Source: Leptospiraceae bacterium (GTDB lineage: Bacteria; Spirochaetota; Leptospiria; Leptospirales; Leptospiraceae). From it: a stretch of 15,902 nucleotides of DNA. Shown one piece after another: positions 8,270-15,671 of this stretch; position 1 is the stretch's first letter, and each line of letters starts with the position of its first letter. The position numbers and the translations under genes are program-made. The stretch lies in NCBI GenBank assembly GCA_016708435.1, contig JADJFV010000023.1, positions 1-15,902 of the forward strand, read 5' to 3'. The notes beneath the pieces were generated by a model, which was given only the letters and a program-made list of their open reading frames with translations, made no database searches and was not told the origin of the DNA.

Positions 8270-8605
8270 CTACAATATTGGGGTGAGGCTTATTCGTATT
8301 TGCCCAAGGGCGTGGGTTAATCCATTTCCTTGGGCAAATACACAGAAAATTGTTTTACAAATTCCACAAAATCCGAAAGATTCAATAAACAACACACTAT
8401 AACAAACTCGAATGCTCTGAGTAGAATTCCAATTGTTCCGGTTACAGAAAAATTCATCTGCTCCAGCAAATCCTTCTTTTAACATCAACTCTTCTTCTAC
8501 TGCGCGCGGAATCAGTATCTTACCAAATTGTTTCTTTAACAAATATAATCGATCAATATTAGAAAGTGCTAATATTGGAGATGTATTACTTATTATTTCT
8601 GGCAT
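8270..8605 (-). pseudogene. DUF3368 PIN-domain toxin, truncated and joined to an Rpn-gene relic
   Basis: From the ATG at 8605 the minus strand reads MPEIISNTSPILALSNIDRL, YLLKKQFGKILIPRAVEEEL. This is the N-terminus of DUF3368 PIN-like proteins (VSNTSPLIxLxxI...IPxxVxxEL), the toxin half of VapBC-like pairs, predicted to cleave RNA. After about residue 55 the resemblance stops, and the family's usual remaining 100 or so residues are missing. In a neighbouring frame, 8400 down to 8317 reads DFVEFVKQFSVYLPKEMD-stop. This parallels the VSVEFVKHFPKGVD end of the intact Rpn gene at 12242. The locus is therefore a chimera of a truncated toxin and an Rpn 3' end. The start overlaps the antitoxin frame by 20 bases. 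Confidence 0.6.
8292..8341. repeat. Palindromic repeat, copy 1
   Basis: GTATTTGCCCAAGG (8296-8309) and CCTTGGGCAAATAC (8328-8341) are perfect 14-bp inverted arms around GCGTGGGTTAATCCATTT. The same element occurs at 12201-12264 and 14711-14768. On the minus strand it encodes the final codons of an Rpn-like relic ending PKEMD-stop, the stop codon lying in the palindrome loop. Confidence 0.7.
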
Positions 8606-8762
8606 ATTCTATGTCGTCTGCTAAGTCGGGTTCTTCATAGTGTCGTGGAATTTTATTTTCTCCTAATAACAAAGAAAATTTATACTTATTTAATCCGGCG
8701 AATTCTCTAGCTTTACCAAAGCTTGCGTAGTGTTTGCCGGCTTCACCGTAACCAAAGGCTTT
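8586..8762 (-). pseudogene. UPF0175 antitoxin, C-terminal part
   Basis: The minus strand from 8762 to the stop at 8588-8586 gives 58 residues including EAGKHYASFGKAREFAGLNK, then YKFSLLLGENKIPRHYEEPD. This matches the UPF0175 pattern (GxxSxGKAxExAGxxxxxFxxxLxExxIP), the antitoxin usually encoded just before a DUF3368 PIN toxin. Here too the stop overlaps the toxin start by 20 bases. There is an in-frame TAG at 8765-8763 and no start codon, so the N-terminal 25-30 residues are missing or frameshifted. Both partners being broken argues for a dead module. Confidence 0.6.
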
Positions 8763-8819
8763 CTAAACTGCGAGTAGAATACCTCGTAGTCTTTTAGTAT
8801 TCGCAAAGCTCTATTTTGA

Positions 8820-9001
8820 GATTTACAATTTATTTCCAACGCTCATCCAATCTTCCTTTCTAAAAGTTTAGGACTTTCCCTAAACTTTTGGGCAATTTCC
8901 ATGAAAAAACTTTTTTTCTCTCAAATTTCCATTTGAAATCGGTTGCATAGAAGGTGCAGGTAGTGGGAATGTAAGAGTCTAAAAAAGGGACGGAGAAAGA
9001 A
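8820..9001 (+). promoter_or_regulatory. Upstream cassette copy B
   Basis: This is the second copy of the cassette. The palindrome arms AAAGTTTAGG (8863-8872) and CCTAAACTTT (8879-8888) have the spacer ACTTTC. The CTTTTTTTCTCTCAAATTTCC block, GGTTGCATAGAAGGTGCAGG and GGGAATGTAAGAGTCTAAA follow, then AGGGACGGAG before the ATG at 9002. It is more diverged than A and C. Upstream it shares a further 40 bases with copy C (ACAATTTATTTCCAACGCTC and beyond) that copy A lacks. It lies between the minus-strand toxin-antitoxin remnants and the lipoprotein pair. Confidence 0.65.
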
Positions 9002-9424
9002 ATGGGAATATTAATAAAAGGAAAGGAAATTCGGCAATTAATACTGCCTAGGTTCCTAATGGGAATCATTGTAATGATTGTAATCAATCAATGCACTGTT
9101 TTAGAAATCCAAAATACAAGTGCAGGGACTGATAGAGTTCTTGTAAGCGGAGAAAGAGAATGCCAGGCAATTGAGAAAAGGCATTGGACTATATTGTATG
9201 GAACGGTTCCTATTCCATTTCTAAACTCTAAGCCAGAAGAATTATTGGAAGGCAAAACCTTTCGATTCAAGGAGAAAGTGGGTGTAGTTGATTTTGTTAT
9301 CTCTATACTCGGTGGATTGTCCACAAGCATAACAACTAAAACAATCGTCATCGAAAACTGTGATGCAGATAAAATACAAAAGCCGCAAGAAGCACCTGTT
9401 TCTGTAGAGGGGAAAAAAGAATGA
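9002..9424 (+). CDS. Small lipoprotein, possibly Bor-like
   Basis: The 140-residue product has basic residues, a hydrophobic stretch (FLMGIIVMIVI) and a lipobox-like VINQC with Cys31. It is probably a lipoprotein exported and anchored in a membrane. The mature part has short beta-rich segments (TDRVLVSGERE; HWTILYGTVPIPFLN) and a glycine-rich hydrophobic stretch DFVISILGGLSTSI before TKTIVIENC. That layout recalls Bor/Iss-type lipoproteins but the match is only by pattern. It is driven by cassette copy B with AGGGACGGAG as ribosome-binding site. Its stop overlaps the next start (ATGA at 9421-9424), so the two lipoproteins are translationally coupled. Confidence 0.75.
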   Translation: MGILIKGKEIRQLILPRFLMGIIVMIVINQCTVLEIQNTSAGTDRVLVSGERECQAIEKRHWTILYGTVPIPFLNSKPEELLEGKTFRFKEKVGVVDFVISILGGLSTSITTKTIVIENCDADKIQKPQEAPVSVEGKKE

Positions 9425-10836
9425 AAGTTAAGAAATTTATCTTACCAATTTTAGTTAAATTTTTCGTAATATTGATACTTACAATTGGGACTGCCAATTG
9501 TTTGTTATTAGATAACCAATTATCAAAGCCAGAAAAGGATAATAAAAAAAGCTCTTTGGGGTTATTATCATTAGTCTTAGTAAATGGTATGGGCTATAGG
9601 GCTGTGAATGTAGAAATGGATGTAGAGTTTTTTGATAAAGGTGGAAAACAGATAAAAAACATTGTATTAACAGATAATCCGAGTGCTACTTCTTATATTT
9701 TAAACAAGACTATCTTGGGTGATTTTGCAAGAGCAGTTTCGGGTCAACCAGTAGTTACGAAAACGATACCAACCACTTCTGGAAGCCATATTTTGGATAC
9801 ACAATTTTATTTACCAGATGATGAGAAAGACCAGATTAGGGTGCAAAAGTCTACAAGAGGCTTTGGTTTGATATTTGGCGTGATAGGAGCTACCATTTCA
9901 ACCATTGTCAGGGTAGTTACTGATGGAGATATTTCTGTCAGGGAAGGACAGTCGGCAAGTACAAATAACCCCACAGATATAATGAATTACTGGTTATGCA
10001 CGGCTAGTGGAGGAGGAGTTAGTAAGCAAGATATAGCTTTTATTGCGGACAACACAATTGGAGGTATGACCTCCAATATAAAAAGCGCAACCAATAAAGA
10101 TACAGGGCAATCAATCACTGTAAATCCAAATCCAGGAGAGTTAGGACAACCAACGATCTTCAAGGGGTATGGAAATGGGTTAGATTCTTCTTATGTATCC
10201 CCTCCCGATTCACTGCTTCCACCTGATAGTTATTTGACAAAATTTAAAACAGGATATGATAACGTAGCAAACTTTCCAATCGTAATATACTATACAAAAG
10301 ATGGAACAACTCCCAGTTGTGCCGGACCTGTGACAGAACCTGCACCGGATTGTATTCAGAAGTGTACGGGAACTGCTGATTTTTGTAAGGCTTTTTGCGT
10401 ATCATATAGAATTCCTGCCGTTGGATCCTCCCGCCTATCCACAAAACCGGGACCTCAAATTACAGAACCGACTACAATGAAAGCGATTTCTTGTCTAGGT
10501 ACATACTCATCCAAGGTTAGTTCTTTAGTTTTTGATTTTAAGGTTCCAGAGCCCTATTTAGAAAGAAGTTTTTTAACGGACACAACAAACTTAACAATCA
10601 AAGCGAATGAAAACTTAAAAAATGTAACTATTTATTATACTTTGGATGGTTCTGTTCCAACCACATCTTCTACCAAATACGTTGGTCCATTTCCAGTTGC
10701 AAATCCAAGCACTGGAACTGTCAAAGCCATTGCCACAAAGACCGGATATTTGAATAGCGATGTTATGAGTTCTACGTATTTCCTGCTTTCTATTTTTTGG
10801 GTGGAACAGTATCTGGTCTTTCGGGAACAGTTGTAA
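9421..10836 (+). pseudogene. Large surface lipoprotein, N-terminal part with chitobiase-C-like domains
   Basis: The signal peptide ends GTANC with Cys27 as the lipid site; Asn at -1 fits the relaxed spirochaetal lipobox. Residues about 40-215 are an unrecognised domain. Two CHB_HEX_C-like modules follow: one at about 290-375 (FPIVIYYTKDGTTPSC) and one at about 385-455 (VTIYYTLDGSVPTTSS, then VKAIATKTGYLNSD). Such modules are beta-sandwiches in secreted or surface proteins. The frame runs out in the T-run 10793-10798. One extra T there would give SIFLGGTVSGLSGT and join it to the next frame. The intended protein runs from 9421 to 12106, about 895 residues. It is translationally coupled to 9002 through ATGA. 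Either a recent frameshift or a homopolymer miscall. Confidence 0.75.
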
Positions 10837-11990
10837 TACAAAGCAATCAAGGCGAAAGTCTCACTATTACTGCAAATGGGAGTTTTCAGTTTACAAAGAA
10901 ATACATGCAGGGAACAGGGTACACTGTGTATGTTACAACCCAACCTTCAGGGCAGAATTGTACAGTTACAAATAGATACGAACTCATTTCGAGTGATGTA
11001 ACAAATATCGCGATTAGCTGCTCTGACCTAGTTTCTATTGGAGGTGGCTCAGGAAGTTCAAATGGTACAACTGCGACTAGAGTCTATGGTCAGGGTGGAA
11101 GCTTTACTTCGAACACAATTAATAACGGAGGCGTATCCCCCGTTTCTCTTAATGGAGCGTGGGGGCTTGCAATAGACTCTAGTGGAGGCTTGTACGTATG
11201 TGATTGGGAAAACCACCGTGTATTGTATTATCCATCTGGTAGCACAACTGCAACAAGAGTCTATGGACAAGGAGGAAGTTTTACTTCAAACACATTAAAT
11301 AATGGGGGAATATCTGCCAATTCCTTGAATTCTCCAAGAGGGCTTGCAGTAGATTCTAGTGGAGGTTTGTATATAGCTGATAGATCCAACAATCGAGTAT
11401 TGTATTATGCTTCTGGTAGTACAACCTCTACTCGAGTCTATGGACAAAGTGGGAGTTTTACAACAGCTTCAGCTTCTTCGGTAACCGCTGACACATTAAA
11501 TATTCCTAGTAGTGTAGCAGTTGATTCTAGTGGTGGTGTTTACATTGTTTCGGGCAGTCGTGTATTGTATTATACCTCTGGTAGTACAACTGCGACTAGG
11601 GTCTATGGACAGGGTGGAAGTTTTAATTCTGGGATAGCAAATAATGGGGGAATATCTGCGGATTCTTTAAATCAAGCATCTGGGGTCGCCTTGGATGCTA
11701 CCGGTGATTTGTATATAGCTGATACCTATAACTTTCGTGTCTTGTTCTATCCATCAGGCAGTACAACTGCAACTAGAGTCTATGGACAAAATGGTAGTTT
11801 TACAACGGCGGTTGTGAGCCCTCCAACCACCTTTGGTAATACAGGTGGTTCACTCGCACTCGGGACAGACTCTAGTGGGGGTTTGTATGTACTTCTGATC
11901 CCTCCAATCATCGTGTGTTGTTTTTTCCGTCGGGTAGCACAACTTCGACTAGAGTCTATGGACAAGCCGGAAGTTTTAATTCTGGGATAG
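10797..11990 (+). pseudogene. Large surface lipoprotein, middle part: GGTVSGL domain and NHL propeller
   Basis: This is the continuation of the 9421 protein; the TTG at 10797 is not a real start. It opens with GGTVSGLSGTVVIQSNQGES, LTITANGSFQF, a beta-rich module that also occurs twice in the DUF1566 lipoprotein at 13426. It then has NHL blades (GLAIDSSGGLYVCDWENHRV, LYYPSGSTTATRVYGQ), repeated every 59 codons. NHL repeats form beta-propellers that bind partners or substrates, here probably on the cell surface. In the fifth unit a base is missing near 11889-11893 (YVTSDP expected), so the frame shifts and stops at 11990. Confidence 0.78.
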
Positions 11991-12106
11991 CAAATAATGG
12001 GGGAATATCTGCTGATTCACTATGGGCTCCCTTTGGATTTGCGATAGATTCTACTGGTCGTGTATATATAGCTGATTCAGGAAACAACCGAGTCTTGTTT
12101 TACTAA
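11067..12106 (+). repeat. Six tandem NHL-coding units, period 177 bases
   Basis: Units begin at ACAACTGC/ACAACCTC-type starts at 11067, 11244, 11421, 11586, 11763 and 11939, each followed by the codons for TRVYGQ. Spacings are 177, 177, 165, 177 and 176 bases. The 165-base unit keeps frame (55 codons); the 176-base unit does not. Six units fit a six-bladed propeller. Similarity at the DNA level, with phrases such as AGTCTATGGACAA shared, suggests recent duplication. Confidence 0.8.
11915..12106 (+). pseudogene. Large surface lipoprotein, C-terminal NHL blade
   Basis: This is the last NHL repeat of the 9421 protein in its proper frame: HRVLFFPSGSTTSTRVYGQ, then GFAIDSTGRVYIADSGNNRV and LFY-stop at 12104-12106. 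The ATG at 11915 lies inside the repeat and is not a start. A terminator follows, which marks this as the natural end of the gene. The unit before it is 176 bases long where its neighbours are 177, direct evidence for a one-base loss. Confidence 0.78.
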
Positions 12107-12134
12107 TTTCAGTATTATTTTTAAAATAAACTTT

Positions 12135-12179
12135 AAAGGCATTTTCTGGTCACTCATTAGCTAGGAAGTGCCTTTTTTG
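12135..12179 (+). terminator. Rho-independent terminator after the NHL lipoprotein
   Basis: AAAGGCATTTTCTGG and AGGAAGTGCCTTT pair as an imperfect stem, perfect at its base (AAAGGCA with TGCCTTT), followed by TTTTTTG. It lies about 30 bases after the stop at 12106. Confidence 0.6.
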
Positions 12180-12200
12180 TAACTATGGATTTTAGATTAC

Positions 12201-12264
12201 TTTTGAATGGGGGATTATTCGTATTTTCCCAAGGGCGTGGGTTAATCCACGCCCTTGGGAAAAT
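12201..12264. repeat. Palindromic repeat, copy 2
   Basis: ATTTTCCCAAGGGCGTGG (12223-12240) and CCACGCCCTTGGGAAAAT (12247-12264) are perfect 18-bp arms around GTTAAT. The left flank TTTTGAATGGGGGATTATTC is shared with copy 3. The right arm and loop encode the last codons and the stop of the Rpn gene on the minus strand, so the repeat is part of the gene end. As RNA it would be a strong hairpin for transcripts from either side. Confidence 0.8.
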
Positions 12265-13120
12265 GCTTCACAAATTCCACAGATACACCAAAGACCTCTG
12301 CGATTTCTTCTACGGTGAGTTTTCGTTTAGAAATTGCTTTTCTGATTGCATCTTCTTTCTCTTTTTCAGAACGTTCTTTTTCTTCCTGCTTGCCTTCTTC
12401 TCTACCGATAATTTTTCCTTCTTCAACACCTTCTTCTTTTGCCATCATCTGCACCATCTTTCTGCCTTCGCGGATTTTGCTTTGTTCCCATTCAGAAGGG
12501 GATATATGCTCAAAGTCTAATATTTCGGAGGCTCGTTTGATTCCGTCATTGTTCGAGTTGATGCTTGGCTTTTCGGGATGATGCATGGACTCATAAACTA
12601 AATCCAACCAATCTCGAATACGCGCTGGGATTTCAGCGTTTTTGTAATTTGGATTTAAAAATACAAGACTATGACCGTAGATGTTTAACTCATCTCCCTT
12701 GATATTCTTTGGATTCAAGTTGGAAATCAAAAGTTCATCTTTGATGGGAATTCCTGTCTTTTGGTTTATCTTGTATGGCGCTGTGATAAATATAACTGCG
12801 TATACAGTTTTTTCAATGCCGTAGTTTTTAGAACTGCGTTGTAATTCTGCGATTGCCATTAAAAAATAATGTAAGAATCGGTCGAAATTGTAATCGTAAT
12901 CCACTTTCTGGATTTCGATGATTACCCGCTTATCTGTGGACTCAGCGAAGATATCGTATTTAAAATCAATATTGCCAATCCTCGGATCGAATGATTTTTC
13001 GGTTTCTACTTTGTCAAATTCCAAGTCCATTTCCAAAACATCTTTTACAAAATGCTTCAATACGAACGTGTCCGTAAAAGCTTTCTTGAAAAATACTTCG
13101 TTGTCTAAATTCGCAATCAT
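12242..13120 (-). CDS. Rpn-family PD-(D/E)XK nuclease / putative transposase
   Basis: The 292-residue product begins DNEVFFKKAFTDTFVLKHFV, the usual opening of Rpn-family (recombination-promoting nuclease) proteins. The nuclease core is visible as D56 (FKYDIF) and E69-x-Q71 (VIIEIQK), matching the PD-(D/E)XK arrangement with Gln instead of the last Lys. Residues about 70-190 continue the family (DRFLHYFLMAIAELQ, SLVFLNPNYK). A very charged Glu/Lys segment (about 215-260) follows, then a small helical end (LTVEEIAEVFGVSVEFVKHF). Rpn proteins cut DNA and promote RecA-independent recombination; many are not truly mobile. Frame and catalytic residues are intact, unlike most neighbours. Its last codons lie in palindromic repeat copy 2. 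It is divergent from the cassette-C lipoprotein. Confidence 0.87.
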   Translation of the reverse strand: MIANLDNEVFFKKAFTDTFVLKHFVKDVLEMDLEFDKVETEKSFDPRIGNIDFKYDIFAESTDKRVIIEIQKVDYDYNFDRFLHYFLMAIAELQRSSKNYGIEKTVYAVIFITAPYKINQKTGIPIKDELLISNLNPKNIKGDELNIYGHSLVFLNPNYKNAEIPARIRDWLDLVYESMHHPEKPSINSNNDGIKRASEILDFEHISPSEWEQSKIREGRKMVQMMAKEEGVEEGKIIGREEGKQEEKERSEKEKEDAIRKAISKRKLTVEEIAEVFGVSVEFVKHFPKGVD

Positions 13121-13251
13121 CGTTTCTCTATCTCATTCCACTTATTCCAAATTGTAAAGTGAAAAAAGATGTTTAAACCACAGAGCGCACAGAGAGCTTT
13201 AGGATTTTCCTTTGTTTATTTTTGTGGCAATCTTTTTTGCTATGTAGTTAC
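13121..13251. other. Divergent intergenic segment without a gene
   Basis: Between the Rpn start and cassette copy C this stretch holds no convincing gene. It has a short direct repeat (CACAGAGCGCACAGAGAG) near 13178-13197 and a weak GAGATAGAG purine stretch before the Rpn start. A short open frame crosses it but is mainly cassette sequence. Confidence 0.5.
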
Positions 13252-13425
13252 GATTTGCAATTTATTTCCAACGCTCATCCAATCTTCCATTTCTAAAAGT
13301 TTAGGACTTTTCCTAAAATTTTGGACTATTTACCTGAAAAAACTTTTTCTCTCTCCAATTCCCTTTTGAAATTTGCATAGAAAGTGGGTGGAATGTAAGA
13401 GTATAAACAAGGGAAGGAAAAATAC
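13252..13425 (+). promoter_or_regulatory. Upstream cassette copy C
   Basis: This is the third cassette copy. Arms AAAGTTTAGGA (13296-13306) and TCCTAAAATTT (13311-13321) differ from perfect symmetry by one base. From GGACTATTTACCTGAAAAA to the start codon it is nearly identical to copy A, including GTAAGAGTATAAACAAGGGA and the same AAGGAAAAATAC before ATG. It has lost about 10-12 bases around the GTGCAGG block. Upstream it shares ATTTGCAATTTATTTCCAAC and following bases with copy B. It drives the DUF1566 lipoprotein gene. Confidence 0.65.
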
Positions 13426-13586
13426 ATGGAAAACAAAACCAATAAAAAAGACCTTAGTCTATGGATGGAATGTCTTACGGTAATCACACTAGCTGCGACT
13501 TTGACATTTGTAAATTGTCAGGAGAAAAAGGATGATAAACTCCTCTATTCGCGGCGGCAGCACTTGCCTCTAGAGGAAGTGGAACA

Positions 13587-13859
13587 GTGGCAACGGCGAT
13601 AGAACAGCAGCCAACCTATACAATCGGTGGAACGATTACGGACTCCACAGCAACAGGCTTGGTATTGCAAAACAACGCAGGTAACAATTTAACAGTAGCA
13701 AGTGGTGCGACTAGCTTCACATTTAGCTTAGCGATAGCAACAGGACACCTATGCGGTAACCGTGAAAACACAACCAACTGGATTAACCTCACGGTTTCAA
13801 GTGGAACAGGGACGGCAACCGCGAATGTGACAACTCCGAGTGTACCTGTGCTGCAGTAA
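13587..13859 (+). pseudogene. DUF1566 lipoprotein fragment: first GGTITDS module
   Basis: This open piece reads TAIEQQPTYTIGGTITDSTA, TGLVLQNNAGNNLTVASGAT and SFTFSLAIATG in the proper frame. It then shifts: HLCGNRENTTNW stands where the second module has TAYAVTVKTQPTG, because bases are missing near 13756. It ends at 13859. The ATG-like start is internal; the true start is 13426. Confidence 0.65.
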
Positions 13860-14103
13860 CCTACAATCGGTGGAACGATCACCGGACTCACAGCAACGGG
13901 CTTGGTATTGCAAAACAACAGGGTAACGATTTAACAGTAAGCAAGTGGTGCGACTAGCTTCACATTTAGCACAGCGATAGCAACAGGAACAGCCTATGCT
14001 GTAACGGTGAAAACCCAACCAACTGGTTTGACCTGCTCGGTGGCAAGTGGCACAGGAACCGCAACTGCGAATGTGACAACTGTAACTTTAGCATGTAGCG
14101 TTC
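13615..14103 (+). repeat. Tandem duplication of the GGTITGL module, about 245 bases each
   Basis: Units begin at 13615 (CCTATACAATCGG) and 13860 (CCTACAATCGG). They share long DNA stretches such as GGCTTGGTATTGCAAAACAA and GGTGCGACTAGCTTCACATT, so the duplication is young. The two copies differ by many short indels, which is where the reading frame is lost. Confidence 0.75.
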
Positions 14104-14426
14104 CAATAACTCGCAATTGGGGGGTCTTTACTGACAATAATAATGGAACTATTCAATTGGCAGTCACTGCTAAAACTTGGGGTGGACAAACCTACACGGC
14201 ACAGACTCTGACTTGGATGAAATGTAGCCATGGACAAGCTTGGAAATCATCCACGAATGATTGCACAGGAACTGGCACTGCAACAGCTTACGGAGCAACT
14301 GGAGTTCAATACTGTAATATAGCTGACCAATCGTGCAATGATGCAGTAACTGATCTCCTAAATGGGACTGGCACCAAGTGGGGCGTCTACAGCTTACAAT
14401 GGTTTAAACGCAGGTGCAGGGACTAA
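14007..14426 (+). pseudogene. DUF1566 lipoprotein fragment: second module end and DUF1566 start
   Basis: This piece gives KTQPTGLTCSVASGTGTATA and then the DUF1566 domain (WGVFTDNNNGTIQLAV, LTWMKCSHGQAWKSS, VQYCNIADQSCNDAV). It ends out of frame after YSLQWFKRRCRD. One base change near 14390 restores AYNGLNAGAGTNGKTNWRVP in the next frame. The start is internal, not native. Confidence 0.7.
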
Positions 14427-14710
14427 TGGTAAGACCAACTGGCGTGTTCCTAAAAATGAATTAAAATTACAATTGAATGCAACACTACAACAACAATGCC
14501 AACTGATGATCTAACTTGTGGAGGGCTCCAAGTCCTTCCATTAATACTTTATTTCGAATACAGTTGCCAATTTTTATTGGAGTTCTACCCAGAGATCTGC
14601 AGCCGATGCGTGGACAGTCGAATTCATCGCTGGTATCTCGTCTGAGAGCCGTAAGAGTGGCACCCATTCTGTGCGCTGTGTCTCCGGACCGTAGTTTGGA
14701 CATTTGAGAA

Positions 14711-14768
14711 TTTTGAATGAGGGATTATTCGTATTTGCCCAAGGGCGTGGGTGAAGCCACGCCCTGGG
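14711..14768. repeat. Palindromic repeat, copy 3
   Basis: The left side, TTTTGAATGAGGGATTATTC and GTATTTGCCCAAGGGCGTGG, is almost identical to copy 2. AGGGCGTGG (14742-14750) pairs with CCACGCCCT (14757-14765); the outer arm is degraded. It lies just after the DUF1566 gene stop and could terminate its transcript. I see no Rpn relic beside this copy. Confidence 0.65.
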
Positions 14769-14836
14769 GAACAAACTCAGAACTTTCTTTTTCTAGATTT
14801 CCTTGACTCCCAAAAATCCAATGCAATAGTGTAACT

Positions 14837-15271
14837 ATGAAACCGCTTCCGATAGGAATTCAAACTTTCCGAAAACTCATAGAGGGAAATTATCTATACA
14901 TAGACAAAACACAAAATATATATCAGATGATCAAAAATCCTGCCGGAGCTTACTTTCTATCTCGCCCGCGCAGATTTGGAAAGAGTCTTACTCTTTCTAC
15001 ACTCGAAGAAATTTTTCTTGGAAACAAAGAACTCTTTCAGGGACTTTGGATTTTCAATTCGGAATACAAATGGAAGAAGCATCCAGTCATACGATTTGAT
15101 TTCAGCAAACAGAAAGCAAATGAGCCAAAGGTTTTGATAGGATTTATTAATAATCAATTGGATTATATTGCAGAAGCGCATTCCATTCAGTTAAGCAAGA
15201 AGGAATACTTTGAACGATTTGAAGAACTGATCATGAAACTAGGAGCGACAGAAAAGTTGTTATCTAATTGA
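14837..15271 (+). pseudogene. AAA-ATPase_9-type fragment: P-loop part
   Basis: This 144-residue open piece starts MKPLPIGIQTFRKLIEGNYL and includes SRPRRFGKSLTLSTLEEIF, the nucleotide-binding loop of the family, and PVIRFDFSKQKANEP. It ends KLLSN at 15271 where Walker B should follow. Walker B is present in another frame at 15264-15287. The start is the family's normal start. Confidence 0.75.
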
Positions 15272-15401
15272 CGAATACGACAAACCGATCATAGATCATC
15301 TAGAAGATACAGAGCTTGCGCTTCAAATGCGCAGGTGATGAAAGGTTTTTACTGTATTAAAGGGTAATGATGAGTATATTCGATTCCTGCTTCTGACAGG
15401 A

Positions 15402-15671
15402 GTGAGTAAGTTTTCGAAGGCGGGCGTGTTTAGCAATTTGAATCACCTAATTGATATTACCCTCGATAATGCTTATTCTACTCTGGTGGGAATTACAGAA
15501 GAAGAATTGAAAAAATTTTCAACTTACATTTCTGATCTGGCAATCAAAGAAAATAAAACTGAGGATGAAACTCTAAATACAATTCACTCTTGGTATAACG
15601 GCTATCGTTTCTCTCAGAAGGAATCTCAGTCTACAATCCATTTTCCACTCTATTGTTATTTTGACAGTTGA
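15402..15671 (+). pseudogene. AAA-ATPase_9-type fragment: sensor and lid part
   Basis: The frame is open from about 15345 and reads LKGNDEYIRFLLLTGVSKFS, LNHLIDITLDNAYSTLVGIT and IHSWYNGYRFSQKES, all typical of the middle of these proteins. VYNPFS expected after the last motif appears in another frame near 15630. It ends at the TGA 15669-15671, after which the same frame continues with family sequence. Confidence 0.7.

Larger units (their letters stand above)
13426..14694 (+). pseudogene. DUF1566 (Lcl_C) lipoprotein with two GGTITGL modules, multiply frameshifted
   Basis: Read across frames, this is a lipoprotein with signal LAATLTFVNC (Cys31), then AAAALASRGSGTVATAIEQQ, two beta-rich TIGGTI...GLVLQNN...LTVASG modules, and a DUF1566 domain. 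The DUF1566 part runs NWGVFTDNNNGTI, TWMKCSHGQAW, YNGLNAGAGTNGKTNWRVP, and ends YWSSTQRSAADAWTV and HSVRCVSGP before TAG at 14692-14694. DUF1566 domains are related to Fibrobacter-type and C-lectin-like surface domains; substrate is unknown. Indels are seen near 13543, 13756, 13855-13865, 13910-13925, 13948, 14390 and 14480-14500. This is the densest cluster of indels in the window, yet motifs remain clear. The gene has cassette copy C and the same ribosome-binding site as the hemerythrin gene. Confidence 0.8.

Noticed and set aside
10793..10798. Programmed frameshifting at the T6 run of the NHL lipoprotein
   Set aside because: No stimulatory structure is apparent, the same gene has a second plain one-base loss, and frameshifts are widespread here. 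A homopolymer error or mutation is simpler.
12185..12581. Two plus-strand frames opposite the Rpn gene
   Set aside because: They are antisense shadows of the Glu/Lys-rich part of Rpn, giving Phe/Ser-rich nonsense.
13169..13369. A 66-residue plus-strand open frame before the DUF1566 gene
   Set aside because: It is made mostly of cassette copy C and its flank, has no family resemblance, and ends inside the cassette. The same applies to minus-strand frames that start near cassette copies A and B (7707-7898, 8860-9087).
11067..14768. CRISPR-like array
   Set aside because: The regular repeats are protein-coding NHL units, and the palindromes are too few and too far apart; no spacers or cas genes.
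15669..15671. TGA recoding (Sec or Trp) in the AAA gene
   Set aside because: TGA is used as a normal stop elsewhere in the window, no SECIS-like hairpin was seen, and the gene has other breaks.
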